Part shown: positions 1 to 6,953 of the stretch, piece by piece | How the letters are laid out: each line of letters starts with the position of its first letter | How positions within the stretch are numbered: the first letter of the stretch is position 1 | Source of the DNA: an uncultured Paraprevotella sp. | Lineage (GTDB): Bacteria; Bacteroidota; Bacteroidia; Bacteroidales; Bacteroidaceae | Direction: 5' to 3' | NCBI GenBank assembly: GCA_944319925.1 | Contig: CALUFQ010000025.1 | Span: 1 to 43,696 of the forward strand | Length of the DNA: 43,696 bases | Translations under genes and position numbers: made by a program | Notes under the pieces: model-generated | What the model saw: only the letters and a program-made list of their open reading frames with translations | Database searches by the model: none | Told to the model about the DNA's origin: nothing

Positions 1-70
1 CGATGGATCTCAAATCTGTCGCAGCATATCAGCGGGGTAGCATGAAACCGTTTCCCCACTGAATTTCTAC
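1..70. repeat. Interspersed repeat, copy A (left-truncated by window edge)
   Basis: This segment is nearly identical to 2518-2590, with only a few substitutions and 1-base indels. Both copies lie just beyond the stop codon of a minus-strand gene (M16 protease; OprB-like porin). In copy B the family includes an 8-bp stem (TGCTGCGA/TCGCAGCA); here the left arm is cut off by the window edge. Non-coding interspersed repeat; function unknown. Confidence 0.75.
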
Positions 71-80
71 TGACCCGGTT

Positions 81-1391
81 TTATCCGTAAATGAGCGTGG
101 TGAGCCGGTCTTCCCGGAAGAGGTCTTGTGCCACGGTATGCAGGTCGGCGGGTGTGAGTGCGTCAATCTTCCGATAGAGCGCGTCGATGTCCTGCGTGTG
201 GTTGTAGTGCAGGAAACGTTTACCCATGGCGAGAGCCACGTTCTCGAAGCTGTCGTGCGAGATGCCGATTTGGCCTTTGATTTGCCGTTTGGCCGCTTCG
301 AGGGCCTTGGCGTCCAAGGGAGCATCGGCCAGCCGCCTCAATTCTTTGGCCACCAACCGTCGGCAACGGGATACGTCGTGCGGGTCGCAACCGAAATAGA
401 TGCTCCAGATACCGGTGTCCGTGTAGCTTGTCATGCAACTCTCCACGGTGTAAACCAACCCGTTCCGTTCGCGCAGGCTCAGGTTGAGGCGCGAGTTCAT
501 GCCCGGCCCGCCCAAGATGTTGTTGAGCAAGTAGAGGCTCAGGTGGCGCGGGTCGCGGGAGCTGTAGGCCCGTGCGCCGATCATGACGTGCGACTGGTGG
601 GTGTCTTTGTGCATGACGATTTCCTGCGGGCGGTATTTCGGGACAGCAGTGCGCCCGATGGTCGCGTCGTTGAGGGGGGTGACGGTATGTCCTTGGAGGT
701 TCAAGGTTTGGCGAGTTTCGCTGCTTTCGGGCAGCGAGAGGGCGATCCGTTTCAGGGCTTTGTCCACTTCCCGGCGCACGGTGGCCGGCGGGATGCGTCC
801 GAAAACGAAAAACACCATGTTGTCCGGACGGTAGAGCCGGGTGGCGAAGCGTTGCACGTCCATGCTGCGGAATTCCCGCAGCCGGCCGGCTTCGCCCAAG
901 ATGTTGCGTCCGAGGGGATGGCCGCGGAACACCAGGTTCTCGAAATCGTCGAAAATCAGTTCGGCCGGAGAGTCGTTGTAGCTCTCTATTTCGTCGATGA
1001 CCACTTCCACTTCCTTGTTCATTTCCGCTTGCGGATAGGTGCTGCCCAGCGTGATGTCCACGAGCAGGTCTGCGGCGCGGGCGAAATGCTCTTTCAGGAA
1101 GGCCGTGTAGTAGATGGTTTCCTCCTTTCCGGTGTAAGCGTTCAGGTCTCCGCCCACGGTTTCCATGCGGTTCAGGATGTGCCAGGCGCGTCGGCGGTGC
1201 GTTCCCTTGAATGTCAGGTGCTCGCAGAAATGCGCCAGCCCGTTTTCGTCCGGCAGTTCGTCCCGTGTGCCCGCGTTGACGGCGATGCCGCAGTAGGCCA
1301 CGTCTGTGGCCGACGGGGCACAGACGATGCGTAGTCCGCAGGGAAGTGTCTCGGTGTAAAAATGCGCAGAAGTGTCAAGTGTTTGTGCCAT
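81..1391 (-). CDS. M16 family zinc metalloprotease (pitrilysin/insulinase type)
   Basis: A 436-residue protein of the peptidase M16 family, whose members cleave peptides with a zinc held by an inverted HxxEH motif. The motif is visible as HFCEH at residues 54-58, followed by LTFKGT. The third ligand is probably the glutamate near residue 134 in VIDEIESY. The C-terminal half carries the R/Y-type signature ERNGLVYTVES. About 430 residues is the usual length for the single-chain bacterial processing-peptidase-like group. No signal peptide is obvious, so it is probably cytoplasmic or acts with a partner. The start is the ATG at 1391, about 25 bases below a -7 type box (TAACTTTG on the minus strand, 1417-1424). 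It stands alone; 1.3 kb of gene-free DNA lies upstream. Family assignment is firm; substrate unknown. Confidence 0.93.
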   Translation of the reverse strand: MAQTLDTSAHFYTETLPCGLRIVCAPSATDVAYCGIAVNAGTRDELPDENGLAHFCEHLTFKGTHRRRAWHILNRMETVGGDLNAYTGKEETIYYTAFLKEHFARAADLLVDITLGSTYPQAEMNKEVEVVIDEIESYNDSPAELIFDDFENLVFRGHPLGRNILGEAGRLREFRSMDVQRFATRLYRPDNMVFFVFGRIPPATVRREVDKALKRIALSLPESSETRQTLNLQGHTVTPLNDATIGRTAVPKYRPQEIVMHKDTHQSHVMIGARAYSSRDPRHLSLYLLNNILGGPGMNSRLNLSLRERNGLVYTVESCMTSYTDTGIWSIYFGCDPHDVSRCRRLVAKELRRLADAPLDAKALEAAKRQIKGQIGISHDSFENVALAMGKRFLHYNHTQDIDALYRKIDALTPADLHTVAQDLFREDRLTTLIYG

Positions 1392-1416
1392 GTTGTTTGC
1401 GTGATGTTTCGTGCCG

Positions 1417-1424
1417 CAAAGTTA
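1417..1424 (-). promoter_or_regulatory. Putative -7 promoter box of the M16 protease gene
   Basis: Minus-strand TAACTTTG matches the Bacteroidetes -7 consensus TAnnTTTG. No good TTTG/TTGC is seen 19 bases upstream. Confidence 0.5.
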
Positions 1425-1573
1425 GCGTATTTTTTCGAGAATGCTTTCCTGCGAAAGTTCCCGCCCTCTGAGAAATAATCTTTTTTTGCAGGCAATAAAT
1501 TAAATGAATACCGTAAACGGCCCAAAGTCCGCAGTAATGACGAGGGTGTATCAAAACCAGCGAGAAGGAACTG

Positions 1574-1702
1574 CTCCGCCTTGTAGGGGAGCTGGCCCAA
1601 CGGGCCTGAGGGGTTTCACGCCCACGGACACACACATAAAGTATGTCTTTGTGGACGTGAGACCCCTCCGTCGCTTCGCGCCACCTCCCCTACAAGGCGG
1701 AG
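1574..1702. repeat. Large imperfect palindrome with perfect 18-bp ends (MITE-like)
   Basis: The left end CTCCGCCTTGTAGGGGAG (1574-1591) is the exact reverse complement of 1685-1702. Pairing resumes inside: GAGGGGTTTCACG at 1608-1620 against CGTGAGACCCCTC at 1656-1668, with a partly self-complementary centre. The right arm recurs alone at 2436-2490. No ORF or transposase lies inside. This fits a non-autonomous repeat or a long RNA hairpin. Confidence 0.8.
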
Positions 1703-2125
1703 GAGTTTATTTTGCTACACCCTCTGTCTCGCACTATTCCGTATGTCTATGACTTATCTTGCGATTGTGCGGCAGGAATTCCGCACTTCCTATATTGACA
1801 GAATGACATTTCGGGTGCGCGTTGACAATTTGCTCTTTTTCGCCGTCTGAGATTCGCGTATTCGGCCGCCGGGCCGGGACAACGCGGAAAGAACACAGCC
1901 ACACGCGCCTTGCGGAAATCAGAATGTCGCGGAATCCCCTCCAAACCTGTCCTTTTGACGGAACACGGGACACTCCCGGCGCGGAAGCCCGGCTGGCGGG
2001 AAAGCCCGCCGGGGGATTCCGCCGACAAAATGACACGGGAAACGTGTCCGGGAAAAAGTTCCAACGGGAAGGAAAAACGCTCCCGGAGCCGCCGCGAAAA
2101 AGTTTCTGTACCGGGATTTTTTCGT

Positions 2126-2215
2126 CCGAGCCCCGAAATAAAAATTCCGAGCCCCGAAAAAAGAATTCCGGGGCTTGGAATTTCGCGTTCCGGCCCCGAA
2201 ATTTCTCGTCAGACC
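2126..2215. repeat. Short reiterated CCGAGCCCCGAAA motifs
   Basis: CCGAGCCCCGAAA occurs at 2126-2138 and 2147-2159. An inverted variant (TTCCGGGGCTTGG, from 2166) and another direct variant (CCGGCCCCGAAA, from about 2191) follow. Units alternate GC-rich cores with A/T runs. Function unknown. Confidence 0.6.
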
Positions 2216-2435
2216 GCTCCAAAAAGTGAATGACACTGACAAAAACTTGCACAGAAGCCCCGTTTTGTGCAAAAAAATTGCGCGAAAATCTGCTATTTGA
2301 GCCGGATTGCACAAAAGTCGCGTCACGAAAATCAGGCAAAACGGAACAATTTGTCTGTTTTCACAGGCATTTCATGACATCCTGATTTGGGGGGTCGTAA
2401 CGACCCTTTTGTTTGCCATGCGGAATGATACGTGG

Positions 2436-2490
2436 GTGGGAAACCCCTCCGGCCCTGCGGGCCACCTCCCCTGCAAGGCGGAGGAGTTTT
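2436..2490. repeat. Solo arm of the 1574-1702 palindrome family
   Basis: Aligns with 1656-1710: ACCCCTCC, then GCCACCTCCCCT, then AAGGCGGAGGAGTTT, with the left arm absent. It is directly followed by the interspersed repeat at 2518-2590, so the two may form one composite unit. Confidence 0.7.
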
Positions 2491-2517
2491 GCCTCCGGAC
2501 GGACAAACTCTTTGCTG

Positions 2518-2590
2518 CGATGGATTCAAATCTGTCGCAGCATATCAGCGGGGAAGCATGAAACCGTTCTTCCCCACTGAATTTCAACTG
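2518..2590. repeat. Interspersed repeat, copy B
   Basis: Near-identical to 1-70. Contains TCAAATCTGTCGCAG (2526-2540), which also occurs at 10-24 and 18144-18158. Together with 2513-2517 it can form an 8-bp stem: TGCTGCGA (2513-2520) with TCGCAGCA (2535-2542). It lies downstream of the OprB-like porin gene. Confidence 0.75.
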
Positions 2591-2677
2591 CGCCTTTATT
2601 TCTGCAGGGAAAAAATGAATCCGGCCTGCGGGACGAATGTTTTTTCTTCCCGCGTATCCATAGGGGGATGGGCTGGT

Positions 2678-3760
2678 TCAGTTTCCTATTTCCACGACGG
2701 CGCGGAGTTGTGCGGCGGCGATGGCGTGTCCCGAGGTGCGGATGTGGTGCAGGGCCGGTTGCAGGGTGAGCCTGTCGCAGACGGGGAAGCTTCCGGTGAG
2801 TTCCACGTCGGTTTCCCTTCCATCGGCATAAAGCGCTCGGTTCACCACGAGGCCCGCACGGATGCCTTTGCTTTGCAGGCAAGTCAGGATGACGCCCGCT
2901 CCCCAGTAGTAACGGCAGTCGCTCCGGTCGGCGGGCGAGGTGCCGCCTTGGAGCAATGCGCCCAAGTGGTTTTCACCGATGTGCAGGAATGGCTGTTCCA
3001 CTAGTCCCCATAGGGCATAATTGAATGTTTTTCCATCCAACCCGTCTGCCGGGGAGGTGCCGCAGGCATAGCCGATGGTGTAGAAGCCGTGGTGTTCCTC
3101 CTCCGGCCCGACGTGGTAGTTGAGGCTGGCGATGTTGAACATCCCGTCGCTGGCGGGACAGAAGCGGAATTGGCGGTCGAGGCGGTCGGAAGCCATGCCG
3201 TTATAGACGCTTTCGCGCAGAGTCAGGTTCTCCGTGATGCGGAATTCGGCATGCAGGCAGAGGGCGGCCAGCGGGTAGGTGGCCAATGGGAAATTGGACG
3301 AGAGGATGGGGAAGTTGCCGTGCGAGGCGTTGGTGAACAGGCCGGTGAATGGCGTGGTGAAGTGGTCCGCGTCCATGTTGCGCAGTCCGGCGAAGGCCGT
3401 CAGCCACGGGGTGAAGTCTTGCCCGATGCCCGCCTGGATGAGGCGGAAAGCCTTGTCGGGGCCGGCGTCGAGGTTGCTAAACACTTGGAGGTCGTCGGCC
3501 ACGGGCAGGTTGAGGTTGTAGGTGGAAATCGCTGCCGTTTCCAGCCTTGCGCCTTTCCACAGGCGGGTTTCCACTGAGGCTTCGAGCAGGTTGCACCATC
3601 CGGCTTTCCCGCCGGAGATGTTCCAAAGCCCTTCTGTCGTGCCTGCCACGTTCCATTTTACGCGCGGTTCAGACGCACGGGTCGGACTGCACAGGATGAG
3701 TCCCGTGCAAAGTGCAAGGCACACTGCGGTGCCTCGCACGGGAAAATGTAGTGCCATCAT
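2678..3760 (-). CDS. OprB-like outer-membrane porin
   Basis: About 360 residues. I chose the ATG at 3760 because it begins a clean signal peptide (ALHFPVRGTAVCLALC... ending near TRASEP); an upstream ATG at 3805 would add 15 unlikely residues. The mature protein is rich in alternating, aromatic-flanked strands. It has stretches typical of the carbohydrate-selective porin OprB family, such as GQDFTPWLTAFAGL, TGLFTNASHGNFP and FPLATYPLAALCLHAEF. It would be a beta-barrel in the outer membrane for diffusion of small solutes. It starts 60 bases after the feoAB stop, with no separate promoter seen, so it is probably cotranscribed with the ferrous iron transporter. That context suggests, without proof, that it supplies iron or an iron complex to the periplasm. 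Confidence 0.75.
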   Translation of the reverse strand: MMALHFPVRGTAVCLALCTGLILCSPTRASEPRVKWNVAGTTEGLWNISGGKAGWCNLLEASVETRLWKGARLETAAISTYNLNLPVADDLQVFSNLDAGPDKAFRLIQAGIGQDFTPWLTAFAGLRNMDADHFTTPFTGLFTNASHGNFPILSSNFPLATYPLAALCLHAEFRITENLTLRESVYNGMASDRLDRQFRFCPASDGMFNIASLNYHVGPEEEHHGFYTIGYACGTSPADGLDGKTFNYALWGLVEQPFLHIGENHLGALLQGGTSPADRSDCRYYWGAGVILTCLQSKGIRAGLVVNRALYADGRETDVELTGSFPVCDRLTLQPALHHIRTSGHAIAAAQLRAVVEIGN

Positions 3761-3820
3761 GTTGTAGTGTTTCGTTATTATATATGCTGTCTTCCGGTTT
3801 GGCACCCGGAAGGGGAAGCA

Positions 3821-6175
3821 TCAGAAGAGCAGGGCGATGCGATAGACCGCAAACGCCATCACGTAGGCCAGCGCGGTGGTGTATGCCGCCGTGAAGACGG
3901 CCCATTTCCAATGCCCGCTTTCGCCTTTGACCGCCGCGATGGTGGCCAGGCACGGGAAGTAGAGCAAGGCGAACACCATGTAGCCCAGTGCGGCCTCGGG
4001 CGTGGTTTGCCGGCTCAGGACTTGGGCTAGCCGGGTCTGTGCGGCATCCTCGGCCGTTTCGGCCTCGGCGTCTTCCGCTTCGCAGCCGTAGAGCACCCCG
4101 AGGGTGCTTACCATCAGTTCTTTCGCGCCGACCCCGGCGATGATGCCCACGCCCATGCGCCAGTCGTATCCTAGCGGGCGGATGGCCGGTTCAATGGCGT
4201 GGCCGATTTGTCCCATGTAGGATTGTTCCTGCTGTTCAGCTTCGGTGAGTCCGCCATTCGTGGTGGGAAAATAGCCCAAGGCCCAAATGACGATGCTGGC
4301 CACGAGGATGATTCCTCCCATCTTGCGCAGGTATTGCCGTCCTTTTTCCCACGTGTGGCGGCACACGTCGCGCGAGGCAGGCAGGCGGTAGGGAGGCAGC
4401 TCCATCACGAAATGGCTTTCATATTGCCGCATGAAGATTTTGCTGAACACCCATGCCACCAGCAAGGCCATAATGGTGCCCAGCGCGTAGAGGCCGAGCA
4501 TGACGGAAGCCGCATGTTGCGGGAAGAAAGCCCCGGCGAAAACCACATACACGGGAATGCGCGCACTGCACGACACCATCGGCGTGACGAGCATGGTAAT
4601 CATCCGGCTTTTGGGGTTTTCTATGGTGCGGGTGGCCATCACGGCGGGCACGTTGCACCCGTAGCCCATCAGCATGGGGATGAAGGACTTGCCGTGCAGG
4701 CCTAATTTGTCGAAAAGCGGGTCGGCCAGCATGGCCGCGCGGGCCAGGTAGCCGGAATCTTCCAAAATGGAGATGAAGAAATACAGGATGAGGATGTTGG
4801 GCAGGAAGACGATGACACTGCCCACGCCGCCCAATATGCCGTCGCAGACAAGGGCCTGCAGGATGCCGTCAGGCAAGTGGGTCTTGCCCGCTTCGATGAG
4901 CCATGCCACTCCCGCGTCAATCCAATCCATCGGGTATTGCCCGATGGTGAACGTGGCCCAGAAGATGAACCACAGGATGAACACGAACAGCGGATAGGCC
5001 GTCCAGCGGCTGGCCAGTGCGCGGTCGAGTATCGCCGTGACTTGGTTTCCGCGCCCTTGTCGCTTGGTGTAAATTCCTTGCAGGATTTGGGCGATGCGGG
5101 CGTAGCGTGCTTCGTCGTCGTGTTCGCGTCCCGGACAGGGGCAGGCCTCTTCCGCATCGGCAGTTTGTTGCCCGGTGCCGGTGTGCGGGCAATGCTCCGG
5201 ATGGTTGCAGCAAGCCGCTTCGTGGTTGTGCCCTTCCACTCCGGACTGATGCAACGCGATGTGCTGGTCTGCCATTTCGATGGCTTTGCGCAGCAGGGGG
5301 GCGATGCCGGTGCGGCGGCGTGCCACGGTGGGAAAGAGCGGCATGCCGAGCCGTTCCGACAACTCGTCGATGTCAAGTTTGCTATGGCTTTCCTCAAATT
5401 CGTCGAACATGTTCAAGGCACCCACGAGCGGCACGTTGCGTTCTTTCAGTTGCAGGGTAAGCAACAGGTTGCGTTCCAGGTTGGTCGTGTCGAGCACATT
5501 GATGACGGCATCAATCCGTCCGCTTTCCAGTTCGTGTGCCACGTAGGCTTCTTCGGGGCTGAAGGCGCGGAGGGAATAAGTGCCCGGCAAATCCACCAGG
5601 CGGATTTGCCGTCCTTCGAATGTCATGCGTCCCACGATGCAGCTTACCGTCACGCCGCTGTAATTCCCCGTGCGTTCGTGTCCGCCCGAAGCGGCGTTGA
5701 AGAGCGAGGTTTTCCCGCAGTTCGGGTTACCCACCAAGGCTATGGTGATTTCGCCTTCTTCTTTAGGCGTGTCGGTCGTGATCTGTTTCCTTTTCGGGCC
5801 GCAACTCGGGCAATCGCATTCCGTGCGGGCAGTTGGTGTTTCCGTGTGTTTGCACCTGTGGCATTCGGATGCGTGGCTGTCGGGTGGCGTGTTTTTGTCC
5901 TGTGCCTCCGTGGTGGCTTGTCGTGTCGCGGTTTGATGGACTGTTTCGTCTGCGCCGGTTACCCGGATTTTCCGTGCTTCGCTTTTCCGCAGGGCGATTT
6001 GACTGCCCATCAGCTCAAACACGATGGGATTCCCTATGGGGGAACACCCCAGCCGCCGGACTGTTTTTCCGCAGACAAATCCCATTTCGCTCAGTCTTGC
6101 CCTGAACGGGCCGCTGCCTTCTATGTGTGAAATCACCACGGTTTCGCCCGTGCCGATTTCTGCCAAGTTCCTCAT
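3821..6175 (-). CDS. feoB: Fused FeoA-FeoB ferrous iron transporter
   Basis: A 784-residue inner-membrane Fe(II) transporter. Residues 1-73 are a FeoA (SH3-like) domain. A Cys-rich linker follows, with C105, C108, C120, C122 and C125. The G-protein domain shows G1 GNPNCGKTS (149-157), G3 DLPG (195-198) and G4 NMFD (255-258). Before the membrane part (from about 393) lies an unusual His/Cys cluster at about 315-352 (HNHEAACCNHPEHCPH, then CPCPGREHDD), a likely cytosolic metal-binding insertion. The permease part contains the Gate segments MGYGCNVPAVMATR and MLVTPMVSCSARIPVY. FeoA-FeoB fusion is common in Bacteroidetes. The promoter at 6205-6235 is close to consensus. It heads a short operon with the porin at 2678-3760. 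Confidence 0.97.
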   Translation of the reverse strand: MRNLAEIGTGETVVISHIEGSGPFRARLSEMGFVCGKTVRRLGCSPIGNPIVFELMGSQIALRKSEARKIRVTGADETVHQTATRQATTEAQDKNTPPDSHASECHRCKHTETPTARTECDCPSCGPKRKQITTDTPKEEGEITIALVGNPNCGKTSLFNAASGGHERTGNYSGVTVSCIVGRMTFEGRQIRLVDLPGTYSLRAFSPEEAYVAHELESGRIDAVINVLDTTNLERNLLLTLQLKERNVPLVGALNMFDEFEESHSKLDIDELSERLGMPLFPTVARRRTGIAPLLRKAIEMADQHIALHQSGVEGHNHEAACCNHPEHCPHTGTGQQTADAEEACPCPGREHDDEARYARIAQILQGIYTKRQGRGNQVTAILDRALASRWTAYPLFVFILWFIFWATFTIGQYPMDWIDAGVAWLIEAGKTHLPDGILQALVCDGILGGVGSVIVFLPNILILYFFISILEDSGYLARAAMLADPLFDKLGLHGKSFIPMLMGYGCNVPAVMATRTIENPKSRMITMLVTPMVSCSARIPVYVVFAGAFFPQHAASVMLGLYALGTIMALLVAWVFSKIFMRQYESHFVMELPPYRLPASRDVCRHTWEKGRQYLRKMGGIILVASIVIWALGYFPTTNGGLTEAEQQEQSYMGQIGHAIEPAIRPLGYDWRMGVGIIAGVGAKELMVSTLGVLYGCEAEDAEAETAEDAAQTRLAQVLSRQTTPEAALGYMVFALLYFPCLATIAAVKGESGHWKWAVFTAAYTTALAYVMAFAVYRIALLF

Positions 6176-6204
6176 TGATGTGAATGATAAGCTGTTTCAA
6201 GGTG

Positions 6205-6235
6205 CAAAATTACGCGCATTCCGCCGAGGGGGCAA
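6205..6235 (-). promoter_or_regulatory. Promoter of feoAB
   Basis: On the minus strand TTGC (6232-6235), a 19-base spacer, then TAATTTTG (6205-6212), 29 bases before the feoAB start. Same layout as the promoters at 6385 and 16291. Confidence 0.7.
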
Positions 6236-6255
6236 TACCTAATTATGATGATTTT

Positions 6256-6314
6256 TTCAGGCGTTGGCGTAGTTGTGCATACCGCCAAGTAGGTAGTTGA
6301 CTCCGAAAGAGGTC
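6256..6314. repeat. 59-bp direct repeat, left copy (duplicated 3' end of ccsA)
   Basis: 57 of 59 bases match 6895-6953. On the minus strand it would read the last 18 codons and stop of ccsA (FGVNYLLGGMHNYANA, stop), with two amino-acid changes relative to the real gene end. Together with the right copy it brackets an AT-rich islet. Confidence 0.9.
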
Positions 6315-6384
6315 TTTGTTCCGTTCTTTGACGTTCTGGCTTTTGGGGCTTTTTGCGAATCAAGGCAAATCATACCGCAAAAAA

Positions 6385-6415
6385 TTGCGTATATCCTTGT
6401 CTTTTCCTATCTTTA
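6385..6415 (+). promoter_or_regulatory. Promoter of the small membrane-protein pair
   Basis: TTGC (6385-6388), 19-base spacer, TATCTTTA (6408-6415). The start codon at 6449 lies about 30 bases downstream. Confidence 0.6.
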
Positions 6416-6448
6416 CGATGATTTATGGGATTTGCTAAAACTTACGGT

Positions 6449-6709
6449 ATGGCTTCAACTTCTGATGATAGAACATTGTTATCCCGAATGGGAATGCAAC
6501 CAACAGATGAAAATAGTCGTTGGTTTGTTGAAAAATTAGGAGATTTCTTGTTGGATATGGCCAAGTTGGTGTTTGGCGGTGTGATTCTTGTCGGAATCAT
6601 GGAAAGCGAGGTGAATCTTTATTGGTTGTTTGGTTTGGGAAGTTTTGCCACAGTGTGGATGACTTTCACCGGTTTTTTGTTTCTAAAATTGTCGCATCCT
6701 AAAAAATAG
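6449..6709 (+). CDS. Small membrane protein, DUF6722-like
   Basis: About 86 residues if started at the ATG at 6449; an upstream in-frame ATG at 6425 would sit only ten bases after the -7 box. It has two predicted membrane helices: residues around DMAKLVFGGVILVGIM, and LYWLFGLGSFATVWMTFTGFLFL. The motif LDMAKLVFGGVILVGI resembles small Bacteroides proteins I know as DUF6722; I cannot verify the match here. Function is unknown. It is on the opposite strand to feoAB and ccsA and lies within an AT-rich insert bounded by 59-bp repeats, so it was probably acquired with that insert. A second tiny gene follows 5 bases later. Confidence 0.6.
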   Translation: MASTSDDRTLLSRMGMQPTDENSRWFVEKLGDFLLDMAKLVFGGVILVGIMESEVNLYWLFGLGSFATVWMTFTGFLFLKLSHPKK

Positions 6710-6714
6710 ACAGT

Positions 6715-6828
6715 ATGGCATTTATAGTATTTTTGTTGTTCGTCATTTTTGTGACTACAATTCTTTTCTTTTGGGCTTTGTATGAATTGAGGCAGCAAAA
6801 GAAGGCGCGGAAAGAACAAAATTCGTGA
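6715..6828 (+). CDS. 37-residue single-span membrane microprotein
   Basis: ATG at 6715, stop TGA at 6826-6828. One N-terminal hydrophobic helix (AFIVFLLFVIFVTTILFFWA) is followed by a basic tail (RQQKKARKEQNS), a positive-inside layout. It begins 5 bases after the stop of the preceding small gene, which implies translational coupling. No family is recognised. Such two-gene pairs of tiny membrane proteins could be regulatory subunits or toxin-like, but nothing in the sequence decides. Confidence 0.5.
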   Translation: MAFIVFLLFVIFVTTILFFWALYELRQQKKARKEQNS

Positions 6829-6894
6829 GAAGGTTTATTTGGCCGCATGTCTGAAATGTCTGGACGTGCGGCTTTCTTATTTCCGGAGAAACGG

Positions 6895-6953
6895 TTCAGG
6901 CGTTGGCGTAGCTGTGCATACCGCCAAGTAGGTAGTTGACTCCGAAATAGGTC
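6895..6953. repeat. 59-bp direct repeat, right copy (true 3' end of ccsA)
   Basis: Counterpart of 6256-6314, offset by 639 bases. It contains the functional last codons and stop of ccsA. Confidence 0.9.

Larger units (their letters stand above)
1425..2677. other. Gene-free, repeat- and hairpin-rich region
   Basis: No convincing gene is seen in about 1.25 kb. Open frames here are rich in Arg/Phe/Ser/Pro, overlap each other on both strands and resemble no family. Contents in order: a large imperfect palindrome (1574-1702); a GC-rich block with nested complementary segments (for example CGGAA at 1982-1986 against TTCCG at 2017-2021 around GC-rich arms); short reiterated CCGAGCCCCGAAA units (2126-2215); a solo copy of one palindrome arm (2436-2490); and an interspersed repeat (2518-2590). 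It may be a graveyard of small repeats or encode a structured RNA; nothing decides between these. Confidence 0.6.

Noticed and set aside
126-1334. 402-codon open frame on the plus strand opposite the M16 protease
   Set aside because: A shadow of GC-rich coding sequence; the minus-strand frame carries the HxxEH motif and family similarity.
1734-2339. Open frame of about 200 codons on the minus strand in the repeat-rich gap
   Set aside because: Composition is Arg/Phe/Ser-rich with reiterated FRG units produced by the CCGAGCCCCGAAA repeats; overlapping open frames exist on the other strand; no family resemblance or signal.
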